A stretch of DNA of 64,000 nucleotides. Origin: Macrocybe gigantea. Taxonomy: Eukaryota > Basidiomycota > Agaricomycetes > Agaricales > Callistosporiaceae. Where the stretch lies: positions 372,001 to 436,000 of the forward strand of contig SJRY01000245.1 in the NCBI GenBank assembly GCA_011319805.1, read 5' to 3'. A model generated the notes under the pieces. It ran no database searches, had not been told where the DNA came from, and saw nothing but the letters and a program-made list of their open reading frames with translations. Both the position numbers and the translations under genes were made by a program. This document shows, in pieces, positions 13,501 through 25,121 of this stretch; the stretch's first letter is position 1, and the number at the start of each line of letters is the position of its first letter.

Positions 13501-16500
13501 GGCATGGACTTGGATTATATCATTCCATTTGCTGGTATTCCGGAGAACGGTCGCGAGATTGATGGCTTAGACGATAAGTCCGAATTGGCGCATCGCATGA
13601 TGCTCGTCAATCTTCTCCGCATCCTCGGCGCGGTCAAGACCAAGAAAGCCAGCCGTCAATTCGTTACTCGTCCGACCCAAGTAATCCTCCCCCTGTCCCC
13701 AATCATGGCCTGTTCGGAAACGACGGACTGTATTCGGAATCAAAGATCTCTCTCGAGACACTCTTTTCCCGCTGGAGCAGCGAAAGCTGGGGCGAATACC
13801 TCTGCCTCGCTGGCGCTGTGATCGGGTGAGTTCTATCTTTTATTTATGGTCACATTTCATATTTGCTCATGCCTTCGTCCAGCTGGACTCGCGGCACTGG
13901 TCTTATGGGCCCTACTAATATCGTCGCGCACGAATTGGAATCCTATGGCGTTAGAACTTTCTCAGCGAAGGAAATGGCCTTCAACATTCTTGGTTTGATG
14001 CATCCCCTCTTATTCAGCGTCACTCAAGTTGAACCCATCTGGGCTGATTTAAACGGCGGAATGGATCGCGTTCCAGATTTGGCGGAAGTCACTCAACGCA
14101 TTCGCAACAACCTTAATAAGAAAGCTGATCTTCGTCGGTCTATCGCCCGGGACAACGCCGCTGACTTCAAGGTTATAAACGGTGTGGAGGCAGAACGTTT
14201 GCTTCAGACTATCGACGTACTTCCTCGTGCAAACATCCAATTCAGCTTCCCCCCTCTGGAGTCCATATATTCGCTTAGAGATGTCTCTTATCTCCGCGGA
14301 CTGTTGGACTTGGAAAAGGTCGTCGTCATCACAGGTTTCGCCGAAGTCGGGCCATGGGGAAGTTCAAGAACTCGTTGGGAAATGGAAGCGAGAGGGGAAT
14401 TGACCATCCAGGGATGCATTGAGATGGCCTGGATGATGGGCTATATCAAACACTTCAATGGTCGACTTAAAGACGGGTCCTTGTATGTCGGCTGGGTGGA
14501 CAGCAAAACAAGTGAACCCATCGACGATAAAGACGTCAAAGGACGCTATGAGAAGGACATCCTTGTTCATGCTGGTATCCGCCTCATTGGTGAGAATGAC
14601 CAATTCGGCGTTCGCATTATCCACTCACTTTCGACTTAGAACCGGAGTTATTCCGTGGGTATGATCCTAACAAGAAGGTCTTCAACCAAGAAATCGAGCT
14701 CATTCACGACCTGGAACCCATCGAAGTTGCAGAACCCGAGGCTCAGAAATTCAAACTCCAGCATGGCGATAAATGCGATATTTGGGCTGGTGAAGGCGGA
14801 CAGTGGTTCGCGAAACTCAAGAAGGGTGCTTGTATCTTCGTGCCGAAGGCCTTCAAGTTCAGTAGGAGCGTCGCTGCTCAAATCCCGACTGGATGGCATG
14901 CTGGTCGCTATGGCATTCCGGACGATATCATTGCTCAGACGGACCGTTCTACGTTGTGGGCCTTGGTCTGCACTGCTGAAGCCCTCAATATGTCAGGTAT
15001 AACAGACCCTTATGAGCTCTATCAACACATGCATCCATCCGAGGTCGGCACCTCTCTTGGTAGCGGCATGGGAGGTGTCACGAGCATGGCCAAAATGTTC
15101 AAGGACCGTCGAGACGAGAAGGAAGTCCAAAACGATATCCTTCAAGAAACGTATGTATCTACTGTTCTGTTTGAGCCGAAGATGCCTAACACATGCACAG
15201 TTTCATTAACACAACAGCCGGTTGGATCAACTTACTCCTCATGTCTTCCAGTGGTCCAGTCAAGATCCCCGTTGGAGCTTGGTACGTACACGACTTGATT
15301 TGCCTGTGTTAAGGCTGACAACTCCAAAATAGTGCTACTGCACTTCAGTCTTTGGAAATTGCTTGCGATACTATTTTGTCCGGCAAAGCCAAAGTAATGA
15401 TAGCCGGCGGTTTTGACGATATCAGCGAAGAAGGATCGTATGAATTCGCAAACATGAAAGCCACAAGCAACGCGGAAAGTGAATTCGCCATGGGTCGTGA
15501 GCCGACTGAAATGTCTCGTCCTGCTACAACGTCGCGTTCAGGGGTATGTTTCCGCATTCCGGTGGCTATTGCAATGATTAACTCCGCTCTTCACTGTTCA
15601 CTAGTTTATGGAAGCCCAGGGCACCGGTGTTCATATCGTCATGAGCGCGAAGACAGCCCTTGAACTCGGTTGCCCCATTCGTGGTGTCTTAGCCTTCACC
15701 TCCACCTCAACGTCAGTTTATCATTCCCCTATTCTGGATGTACGTTATTGATTACCGGCTCGGCAGTGACAAAGCAGGTCGTTCGGTTCCCGCCCCCGGT
15801 AAAGGTGCCCTCTCTGCCGCCCGAGAAGTTCCATCCAAACATCCCTTGCCGATTTTGGATCCTGCATACCGGTCCCGTCAACTTTCCTTCCGCCGTTCTC
15901 AGATTTCCCAATGGCTATCGCATGAGCATGCCCAACTACAAGAAGAGATCAGCTTCCATAAAGAGCAAGGCGAATCTATTGATGAAGATTACTTCGCCTC
16001 TCGGGTTGCCGATATCGAAGCAGAAGCTGCGAGGCAAGAAAAGGATGCTCTTGCGGTATATGGAATGTTGGAAGGCAGTGATCCTCGCATCTCGCCCCTT
16101 CGTCGAGCCCTTGCCGTATGGGGCTTCACCGCCGACGACATAGGTGTTCTGTCTATTCATGGTACTAGCACTGGCGCTAACGTAAGATATGTTCCCGCTT
16201 CATACCGCTTCATCTGGATGACCGAAATTTTGCAGGAGGAAAACGAAACAAAGATCTGGAATGATATCTTCAAAATAATTTCCCGCACCCCCGGCAACGC
16301 AGTGCCAATCGTGGCGCAAAAGAGCCTTCTCGGTCATTCCAAGGGAGGTTCCGCGGCATGGCAAATGGCGGGACTATTGCAATGCGTTTCGTCCGGAATT
16401 ATTCCCGGAAATCGTAACAGCGAGTAAGCCTGATTTTTTCCTATCCATCGTCGGAAATTCCTGACCATGCTATTCAGCAACATCGATTCCCACTTTATGG

Positions 16501-17470
16501 ACAGGCGCTTCCTCATGTTCCCATCCAAGTCAATTCACACTGATGGCATTCGTGTTGGTGCCATGGTAAGCGGTTTTTTTTCCATTTCGCTGGCAATCTT
16601 CTGATATCACCAAGTCATCCTTTGGATTTGGTCAAGTTGGTGGAACAGCTCTCGTCGTCCATCCCCGCTATTTGTTTGGAGCTCTGGAACCGAGCTTGTA
16701 TGCCCAGTATAAAGGGCGGCATAGCGCTCGAGCTCTTCAATCATACAAGGCGATGAGTGACATGATGATCAAGAACTCCCTGGTTAAGATCAAGGACCAC
16801 CCGCCATACTCCAGCGAGTTGGAAGGGAAGGTTCTCATGAACTCCCTTGCAAGGGCGACATTAGATGCCAAGACGGGATCCTACTCGTTCAAGGAGAAGC
16901 TGAATACTAAACCGACTCAGGATGTCGTCAATGCAGCGGCCGTCTCTAAGATCATCTCTAACGGTGGTCTCGCAGCTCTGGCAGGCGAGTCTTCCGTCGG
17001 CATTGGTGTCGATCAAGGTGCGAAATCTTTTGCATACACCATGCTTCACGATTACTTACGGACTGAAATGATGTAGAATTGATCTCATCTGTCCCTTCCC
17101 ACAATGAGACCTTCGTCGATCGTAATTTCACACCCGCCGAAATCGCATATTGCCGATCTCAGCCATCTCCAGCTTCCTCCTTTGCCGCGCGATGGGTAGG
17201 AAAGGAAGCAGTCTTTAAATCGTTGGGGGTGAAATCCAAGGGTGCCGCGGCTGCCATGAAGGAGATCGAGATCCTGAACGACGCGGAAACCGGGGTGCCG
17301 TCCGTCATACTACACGGCGATGCCAAAGCTAGGGCCGGCGAAAAGGGTATCTCGAAAGTGCTCATCTCTCTGAGTCATTCCGAGGTATGTTGCTGACCGT
17401 TGAAGTTGCGGGCACCAACTGACATTCTACATAGACTGTCGCGATCGCATTTGCTCAAGCTTCCCAGTAG
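4527..17470 (+). CDS. FAS: Fatty acid synthase, single fused beta+alpha polypeptide (frame broken once)
   Basis: This is the whole cytosolic type I fungal FAS, about 3,940 residues over roughly 22 exons. It makes palmitoyl/stearoyl-CoA from acetyl- and malonyl-CoA with NADPH. Domains in order: acetyltransferase (TGHSQG, about 5440); enoyl reductase ([11 protein letters not shown], about 6930); dehydratase ([12 protein letters not shown], about 9555); malonyl/palmitoyl transferase ([13 protein letters not shown], about 10340); acyl carrier protein with phosphopantetheine Ser in GGKSTLQNE (about 11785), flanked by Ala-rich and Gly-rich linkers; ketoreductase ([10 protein letters not shown], about 13270); ketosynthase with active Cys in VGACATA (codon split by the intron at 15282-15332) and His in HGTSTGAN and GHSKGG; and the phosphopantetheinyl transferase ([20 protein letters not shown]). 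No stop separates the beta and alpha halves, the basidiomycete arrangement. The start at 4527 is chosen because [11 protein letters not shown] joins [12 protein letters not shown] through an intron at 4608-4666. One base is missing at 13697-13700, inside the ketoreductase. Confidence 0.93.
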
Positions 17471-17676
17471 ATTTCTTCATGACTTTACGCTTAGATTTTG
17501 AACTGTTCTTACTCTCAACATCCGATTATGTCGCAATTCTTACAATTTTGTCATGTATACCACTGTGCTCACGTATGAATGAATTCGCATTTTCTCTCGG
17601 CAGGCGCCATACGATTAGAGAGCGAAAACGACACTGGTATGTCATAGCTAATGTAGTTTTTGAGCGATGGATTATT

Positions 17677-19719
17677 TCAGGCCTTCTTCATTTGCTGGGA
17701 AAGTGGTCAGGCCGAAGTCTAAAATTCTGAGGTGAGAGCGTACCTCTTCCATTTCATCCAGGTCGTTTGTCTCGATGCGAATTATTTTCCGCCCTAGCGC
17801 CTTCTCGATCTGTTCCATCTGCTGCCATGTTCTTGCGTCGTGGACAAAGTTTATGGAAATTCCCTTTCGACCAAACCGACCAGTTCGACCTATGGTTTCG
17901 TGCTTAGTCGGAATGAAATTGAGTACATCAGCACGCACCGATTCTGTGAATATATGTTTCAATGTCGGGCCTCTCATCAAGGGACTTGTCGCGTTCATTC
18001 ATGAGGGGCAGATCGTAGTTGACGACCATGTTCACTTGCAAGATATCGATTCCCCGGGCGATGACGTTTGTGGTGATTAGAACCTTGGAATGGGATCGTC
18101 GCCTTGCGAGTTGCAAAAATAGAGAAGAGAAATACGCACCTTTTCCTTTCCTTCGCGGAATCTGTCGATAATCGCATCACGTTCAGAGGGATCCTTCGTT
18201 CCATGCAGAGATGCGACCTTGTGCCCTTCTGCCGTCATTCGTGCAGCAATGCGATCGGCCGTGTGTCGGTGCTGAGTGAAAGCTTCAGTAAACATTCTCG
18301 GCGCAAAAACCATTCGACCGCACTTGGCAGAAAATGATACTTTGCCCGATAGTGAGGAGAGAGTAAAGAGACACCAAGATATCGTATTTGTGCTCCTCGT
18401 TGCGGCAGTCCATGAAAAACTGCCGGATACCCTCGACGCTAAGCTCCTCCTTCTGCAATTCGATTTTATTTGCTTTGGGTGCGAATTTTGAAGCAAAGGC
18501 CCGAACATGATCAGGGAAGGTAGCAGAGAAAAGGATGATCTGCACGGGCTTATTTCGAGGTAGCATGCTGGAAGATGACAGGTGATGTCCACAAGCCTGT
18601 GTACAACTTACTGACGATAGACGCACTTTTTGACCCTCAACGTTTGATCGCCGAGGCCATCTTGATCCAACATGTTGTCTGCCTCATCTAAAACGAAAAC
18701 CTTGACTTCGCTCACGTCGATGACCTCCATTCCAACATCAATCCGAGTGAGCATGCATAACCGGAATGACCAAAACCCACCTTCCTCCTTATTAAATCCG
18801 TCATCGTTCCAGGGGTCCCTACAATGATGTGAGCGGTGATGTGGGTCGCGTTGCGGGGCAAGTTTTCCTTGATCGCGTATTCCGTTTGCACATTCGTGAA
18901 CTTGCCCATGGCTACGACGACAGACATGATCTGCCTGGCGAGCTCTCTGGATGGCGCCAGACACAACGCCTAGAATGGGGTCAGATACCGGTCTCACGCA
19001 AGCATACATTCAACTGACCTGTGGTTTATTTATTGAGAAATCTATCCGACTGAGCATCGTCAATACAAAGGCTGCGGTCTTGCCCGTCCCAGATTGGGAT
19101 TGGCCGATCATATTTGTTGGGCTACCTCGTCGACTGGGTCAACCACAGGAGCAGAGATAGGAGAGCGGTGCATACGGGTTGGCGAGCAGCAGAGGGAGTG
19201 CGCGTTCTTGAATTTTCGATGGTTTTGAAAAGCCCATGTCATAGATACCTTTGAGGAGATCCTTATGCCTGCGGGATTACTTGGAAGTTGGCTGCAACGA
19301 ATGGAAGAGCTTACTTACAACCCAAGCTCCTCGAAAGTTTTGGCGCTATACAGAGGCGAATTCGGGTCCTTTTGTTGGTCCGCAGTGTCACCTGAAGGAT
19401 CACGACAGGGATGAGACATGGGATGAATAGTCGTGCAGAAAAACATACGGTGACTTCAAATGAAGACTTGATGAGATCAGTGCTAGCACCTAGAAGCATG
19501 TGAGCCGATAGGAAAGAAAAAGAATGGACGGGAAGATTTTAACTTTGTTTCTCTTCAGGAGCTGGGGGCTCTTCTGGCGTAGCAGATGTTGAAGCCGTTG
19601 TTGTTGAAGCCACCGCTGCTGATGCAACGTACAATACGTTTCTGTCAATGTATGCGGATATAAGATGAAATGTTACCTGGCGTGTAGAAACCGTCTGCGT
19701 CCTTCTCGAGAGATGCCAT
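17677..19719 (-). CDS. DBP5: DEAD-box RNA helicase Dbp5 (nuclear mRNA export)
   Basis: Dbp5 strips export factors from mRNA at the cytoplasmic face of the nuclear pore, driven by Gle1 and inositol hexaphosphate. The start at 19719 gives [14 protein letters not shown], followed by an Ala/Thr/Pro-rich low-complexity lead. Motifs in order: Q motif (GFSKPSKIQ), motif I ([13 protein letters not shown]), Ia ([10 protein letters not shown]), GTPGT, DEAD (LDEADNMLD), SAT ([10 protein letters not shown]), then the second RecA domain with [21 protein letters not shown] and [13 protein letters not shown]. The last intron (about 49 bases) leads to a short QMKKA tail and TGA at 17677-17679. Reading through that intron instead would give a different, less family-like tail. 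It is convergent with FAS (206-base gap) and divergent from the POF1-type gene. The pattern SSFEV...[16 protein letters not shown] is typical of Dbp5/DDX19 rather than eIF4A. Confidence 0.93.
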
Positions 19720-19821
19720 GATGATGGTGGTAGGCGTTGAAGACGAGTGCCCGGTACCGAAATAGGAATCTTATCTAATCTTTCCTTATGTTGACGACCT
19801 GACTTCCTTAAGCGGAAAATC

Positions 19822-20706
19822 ATGTTGTTCTCACGACTCCTCAAGCGCGTACAACAAGGACTCTCCGATCCTGCCTGCGAGCTCGTCCACACACCTCATC
19901 CTCGCTGGCCACTTCCAGAAACCCACCTCAAAGCGTCGACCGAGCAGTCGCTTAAACTATTGGTGTTGGACTCATCTTTCAACCCTCCCACTATCGCACA
20001 TTTGGCTCTTGCGAACATATATCAGCCTCATCATGTCCGGGTGGACGCAAGTGAGGATGGTTACGATGCGGAATTGTTGCTGCTTTCTGTTCGCAACGCA
20101 GACAAGCAGTTGAAGCCAGGAGATGCAAGCTATCTGCAGAGACTAGAAATGATGGAGTTGTTCTGTCATAATGTCGCCACATCCGCGAATGCTCCGACTG
20201 CTAACGTGGCCATCGCCATCATCGACGAACCAACTTTCGTTGGAAAGTCGAGAATACTGCGTCGTGTGCTGAAAACCCGGCTCCAGCGTTTAGAATCCAC
20301 AGCAGACGAAGTCCAGTTGACATTCCTCCTCGGCTTCGATACTTTGGAGCGACTCGTCGCACCGCGCTACTATGGTTCGGAGCATGACATGCTCTTTGCG
20401 CTGAGAAGGTTTTTCGCTCCGCCTCCCGATGGGGATGATTGCAGGGTTATCTGCGCGAGGCGCGGCGTAAATCCATCTCACAAGGCATCGGAAGTTGAGA
20501 AGGAGAAACTCGGTCTTGCTCAAGAGTTTATCGCGACCGGCCGTATAGTTCTCGTTGACATTCCTGAGGAAGCGCGAAGGGTGAGCTCGACTAGCGTCCG
20601 TGACGCTATCTCCGAGCGCGGGCTAGCGTTCGATGGTTGGAAGAGACTAGTTCCTGGAAATGTTGCAGAATACATAGAGAAGAAGAAACTGTATGAACGC
20701 CATTAA
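19822..20706 (+). CDS. POF1: Nicotinamide-nucleotide adenylyltransferase-like protein, Pof1 type
   Basis: An uninterrupted 294-residue frame, rare for this intron-rich window. It has the nucleotidyltransferase signature SFNPPTIAHLAL (HxGH-type) at about residues 52-63 and a C-terminal SSTSVRDAI (ISSTxxR-type) motif near residue 255, the two ATP-binding ends of an NMNAT fold. The middle holds FLLGFDTLERL and FVGKSRILRR. Length and motif spacing match the fungal Pof1 branch rather than the main Nma1/Nma2 enzymes. In yeast Pof1 is an NMN adenylyltransferase linked to filamentation and protein quality control. The start ATG lies only 102 bases from the DBP5 start, so the two probably share a promoter, and PWP1 begins 86 bases downstream on the same strand. 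Confidence 0.75.
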   Translation: MLFSRLLKRVQQGLSDPACELVHTPHPRWPLPETHLKASTEQSLKLLVLDSSFNPPTIAHLALANIYQPHHVRVDASEDGYDAELLLLSVRNADKQLKPGDASYLQRLEMMELFCHNVATSANAPTANVAIAIIDEPTFVGKSRILRRVLKTRLQRLESTADEVQLTFLLGFDTLERLVAPRYYGSEHDMLFALRRFFAPPPDGDDCRVICARRGVNPSHKASEVEKEKLGLAQEFIATGRIVLVDIPEEARRVSSTSVRDAISERGLAFDGWKRLVPGNVAEYIEKKKLYERH

Positions 20707-20792
20707 AATGCGACTTGCACTTTGAGCGATCACGTGCAATTCTAAAAAATCTCCCAGAAAAATCGTCCAGTTTCGATCAACATTGGAATGAG

Positions 20793-22740
20793 ATGAGCAG
20801 CCTCATTTCTGCGGTTTCTTGGGTGCGCCGTGGCGCTGCAGCTCGAAATCCATCAAAATACGTCCTCGATGATCAGGAACTACATCGTGTGAGTGCTCTA
20901 GCACGAATAGAACTTGAGGATGCTCGCATCGAACTCGAACGCGCGCACGAGGCTGCAAAGCGAATGGGTCGTGGAGCGGAAGGAGAAGAGGCCGACGACG
21001 CGGGAGACGATGATGACGAGGAGAACTGGATCGAGTCAGTCTGGCTCGGTGTCATTTTTTAACCTTTTTAACCACTATTATCGCTAGCGAGGATGACAAT
21101 GCTATGGATGTAGATCAAAGCGCAAAGCCTACGGAGGACGAAATGGCGAAATATGATCTAGACAATTATGACAACGATGCAAAGGAGGATGGTATGCAGA
21201 CTATTTTCTACCAGACCTGTGTCGCGATTTAATCGGAGAAGATTATAGGTGCTGGGCCCTTCAGCAATATAAAAGGCCTAACATATTACAAGGACAACGA
21301 AGATGATCCTTATATCACCCTAAAAGAAGTAAGTCGTGCTGCCTGTTTCTTATGTTCTAGTCATGAATATCGCTGTCTAGGATGAAGATGACGAACGTGA
21401 GGAGCTTGAGGTGTTTCCCACAGACAATCTCCTGGTTGCCGCAAAAACAGAGGACGAAATTTCCCAACTCGAAATCTACGTCTACGACGATTCCCAAGAA
21501 CATTTATATGTTCATCACGATCTGATGTTGCCGAATCTTCCCTTGTGTCTCGAGTGGCTCGATTTCACACCTTCCATGCCTTCCGTTTCGTCGTCGTCTG
21601 GCACACCTGGCAGCTTCATCGCTGTCGGCACCATGGATCCCGAGATCGAGATATGGTCCCTCGACGTCGTCGACGCCATGTATCCGAGTTCCGTACTCGG
21701 CCGACCTGATCAAACAAAAGCGCATGTTCCGACCCCCTTAGGCACGGGCAAGAAAAAGAAGAAAAAGATCAAGCCGCGCAAGGTCGAGCAAGCATACCAC
21801 GTCGACGCCGTACTCGGGCTGAGCTGGAACAGAGTACACCGTAATCTCCTTGCGAGCGCCAGCGCGGACAAGACCGTCAAGTTATGGGACCTGACGCGGG
21901 ATCCCACGATCAGCGCCGAGGGCGAGGGCGGGAACAGTGGAGGCGCGATACGCAGCTTCGACATCCATAAAGACAAAGTGCAGGCTGTGCAGTGGAATTC
22001 TGAAGAAGCAAGCGTCCTGTTGACAGGTAGTTACGACCGAACTGTCCGCACGTTTGATTCCAGAGCGCCCGATTCTGGAGTCGGTGCAATTTTGGGTAGC
22101 GATGTTGAAGCACTGCGCTGGGATCCTTGGGAACCCCATGGGTTCTACGTAAGCGATCCGACGATCATTTCACTAAACTCTTGTTCACAACTGGCATTAC
22201 AGGTTTCGTTGGAAAACGGTCTGGTCCTCAATTTCGACGTCCGGACTTTACCTTCAAATTTAGATTTACCATCCCCCGCGCGGTTTACCCTGTCCGCCCA
22301 CGATGGCGCTGTGTCCTCCATTGACGTCAATCCACATATCAGAGGATGCATAGCTACCGGAGGCACAGACAAATTGGTGAAGATATGGAACGTGGTTGAC
22401 GAAGGGAAACGAAACGTGTCTCTCGTTACTTCAAGAGACCTGGGTGTGGTATGTCACCACTACTACGAATCTCCTATTTCTCTTCATGACAAATCTGCAC
22501 ATATAGGGCAAAGTCTTCTCCACGACATTTTCGCCAGACGACCCTCTGACTCTGGCAGCTGCGGGTTCAAAAGCCAGATTACAGATTTGGGATGTTGGCG
22601 CGAACGCGGGTGCCAGGAAAGCTTTTGCTTCCAAACTCAAGGAGGCCGGGAAAGAGCTAACGAAGAAAGAAGCCTCCGAATTGGGAGGCGTGATTGGTGT
22701 AGACAGCGATGACGACGAGAGCGATGATGACGACGATTGA
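20793..22740 (+). CDS. PWP1: Periodic tryptophan protein 1, WD40 ribosome-biogenesis factor
   Basis: Pwp1 is a nucleolar WD40 protein needed for large-subunit rRNA processing. The start MSSLISAVSWVRRGAAARNP matches the family's usual ISAxxWVxRGxA opening. An acidic region follows (DDAGDDDDEENW; AKEDGAGPFSNIKGL), then WD repeats with typical blades: LGLSWNRVHRNLLASASADKTVKLWD, VQWNSEEASVLLTGSYDRTVRTFD, and GCIATGGTDKLVKIWNV (each quoted from a longer repeat). A Lys-rich loop (GKKKKKKIKPRK) lies near 21745. The C-terminus is acidic (DSDDDESDDDDD) and ends at TGA 22738-22740. About six introns. It is convergent with CYP51 (213-base gap). Confidence 0.92.
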
Positions 22741-22953
22741 AGGCTATTTATTCAGAGACACCTGTGTTCACTCAAGCCCCAGCAGCACTGCGGAGTGAAG
22801 AGTCCGGTTCTGTTCACAATGTCAATAAATGCTTGCTTACGCTCAGACTTACGCGGCGCAGCTAACATTCTCGGTGTGGAACACATGCTTATCGTTCGCA
22901 GAAATTCACAAACTCTAGCAAAATGTCGATTAAGAACAAACAATAAGGATAAT

Positions 22954-24993
22954 CTAATTGAGCTTTCTTCTCCGATATGAGATACGCCTCGGGTGTTTGG
23001 GCATCGTAATCATGGTCTGAGGGACCATTCAGCAATAGTGAAAGGAGCTGCACTTGATATTAAAACTCACGTGGTAGTTATGCTCAGGCACTCGTTCGAT
23101 TCTCAACTCCAAGCGACGAATAATGGTGCTAAGGATCGTTCCGAGTTGCAGGTAGGCAAACTACAAAAATCGGTGAAGCACTGAAAATCAACAAAGTAAG
23201 AAATGGATCCCTACATGTTCCCCGATGCATCGATGTCTTCCGGCGCCGAATGGTTGGTAAGGACTTTCGGTTCCTTTGCTGACAGCTCCGAAACCGTAAT
23301 CGACTTTCTCGCCATTTTCATCGACATAGGTTGCAAGAGCTTGCGCTGCTATCCCTTCGGGATCGTTCCATCGGAACGGATCCCAATTGAACGAGTCTTT
23401 CCAGATGCGAGGGTCGGTTTGACTGATGACGGGTGAGGCAAGAACATAGTGTCCTTTAGGCACGACGTAAGTGGTATCCTTGGAAGGTGCTGATAATGAT
23501 GGAGGGATGACAACGTCATCTCGCACTTTTCTCATGATGCTGTGAATCGGAGGATGCATACGCAACGTCTCCCGAATGACGGCGTCCATAACGGGGAGCG
23601 TGCGGAGTTCCTCGTAGGTCATAGAGCGCATCTTTCCATCTGGAGTACCGAAGTATTTCACTTGCTCCCGATAAAGTGCCTCTCTACATGAAACAAAGCT
23701 TTAACATGATGGTCGAGCCACGGAGTAGCCGCAAAACGTACTGAACATCGGGGTTCGCGGCGAGATGGAGAAGTGCCCAGGAGCCGGTTGCAGAGCTTGT
23801 GTGTTGTCCAGCCATAAGCAATGCAATCATGATGTGCGCGATTTCATGATCTCTCAATGGCTTGCCATTCCGATATTTTTGCTGCATGAGAGCTTCAATC
23901 ATATCCGGTTCGTTTTGCTTCGGAAGAGAGAGAGGCTGATTAGCGCGTGAGTTTGTTCAAGGATACAAAACTTTTACGTTTCCGGATTCTCTACGCCGCT
24001 TGATGATGTCGACGTAAAAGTCGCTCATTTTCTGGTGTGCCTGATCTCGCCTTCTGTAGCTAGGCAGTGGGAGGTTGGGGAAGAGGAAATTGACAGGGGT
24101 GAAACCGCCGTCCAGATGATTATAAAGTTCCGAGAACGTCTTGTCGAGACCAGCGCGAACCTCTTTTCCTTGCAAGGTCCTCGATGCCGTAAGAATTGTT
24201 ATTTCCGCAAGAGCTTTCACGACGTCAAAGTTTCCCCATTGTGAAGCATCGCTCTTTTGTAACGCGGAGAAAGCAGCGTCATGTTTCAGAAATTCCTCGA
24301 CTTCCTCTTCAATCATACCGACGTAGGCTCGGAAGTTCTCCGTTGACAATCCGACCTTCACAAATTTCTTTTGCTCCATGAAAACTTCGTTCGGGACATC
24401 GTAGACCACATCTTTTCCGAATACGGGGGTAGTGAGATGCTAGGTAAATGGTAAGTATAAAAGAGCAGAACGTGAGCTAGATGGATACTTACAGTATAAG
24501 CATCCTCTGCATTCATCACGATAGATTTTCCTCCCAAAATGAAGTTGTTACCTTTAGGACCCAGAGCGACGGTGACGCGTCGACCGAGGAGGATGAATGT
24601 GAACACATCGCCGTACTGAAAAGCGGACATGAGCCATATATATGAGCGCGTCAGAATGCTGAAATGACTTTTTCCCTGCAGGCGAAGAAAAAGTTCAGGG
24701 GGTCATCCCCATAAGAAATGGCGGAGCCGATGATAGGCAGCCAGTGGAAGACGACAGGAGGCTCGGTAGGGTTATGGCGTGCCAGCTGTCGAGATATGTA
24801 AATGCACAGAAGCCACGCGAAACATGAATGGTCATACCAATTGACGCAACACGTTCAGGACGACGGCAACCACGGGAACAACGACAAGAAGGAGGATGGC
24901 ACGATAAACATAGGAAGCGGGTATATGGGGCTGAACATAGGCCGACCACAGGTCAAGGAACGGCAGAGGGCCGCTCGAATACGAAGAGGACAT
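22954..24993 (-). CDS. ERG11: Lanosterol 14-alpha demethylase (cytochrome P450 CYP51)
   Basis: CYP51 removes the 14-alpha methyl group in ergosterol synthesis and is the target of azole fungicides. The N-terminus has a membrane anchor ([21 protein letters not shown]) then the Pro-rich hinge [12 protein letters not shown]. Later signatures are [12 protein letters not shown], the B-C loop [11 protein letters not shown], the I helix [16 protein letters not shown], ExxR ([17 protein letters not shown]), and the haem loop [12 protein letters not shown] with the axial Cys. The final exons give [20 protein letters not shown] and a basic tail ending at TAG (22954-22956). About eight introns keep phase. 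The gap to the DSS1 stop is 128 bases on the same strand. Family assignment is very strong; whether there is a second CYP51 copy in the genome cannot be told. Confidence 0.95.
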
Positions 24994-25121
24994 GGCGTGG
25001 GTTAGGGAGCGAGGAGGAACGCGGTCGACGGGTTTAAATAAATTTACTGATGGCGCCGGAAAATATCGAACCACTCTTCGTCGTCTGATACTGATTAATG
25101 CTCAAAAATTATTATACAGCT

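Noticed and set aside
20873..21055. Ser-rich minus-strand frame opposite PWP1
   Set aside because: It is the reverse complement of the acidic Asp/Glu stretch of PWP1.
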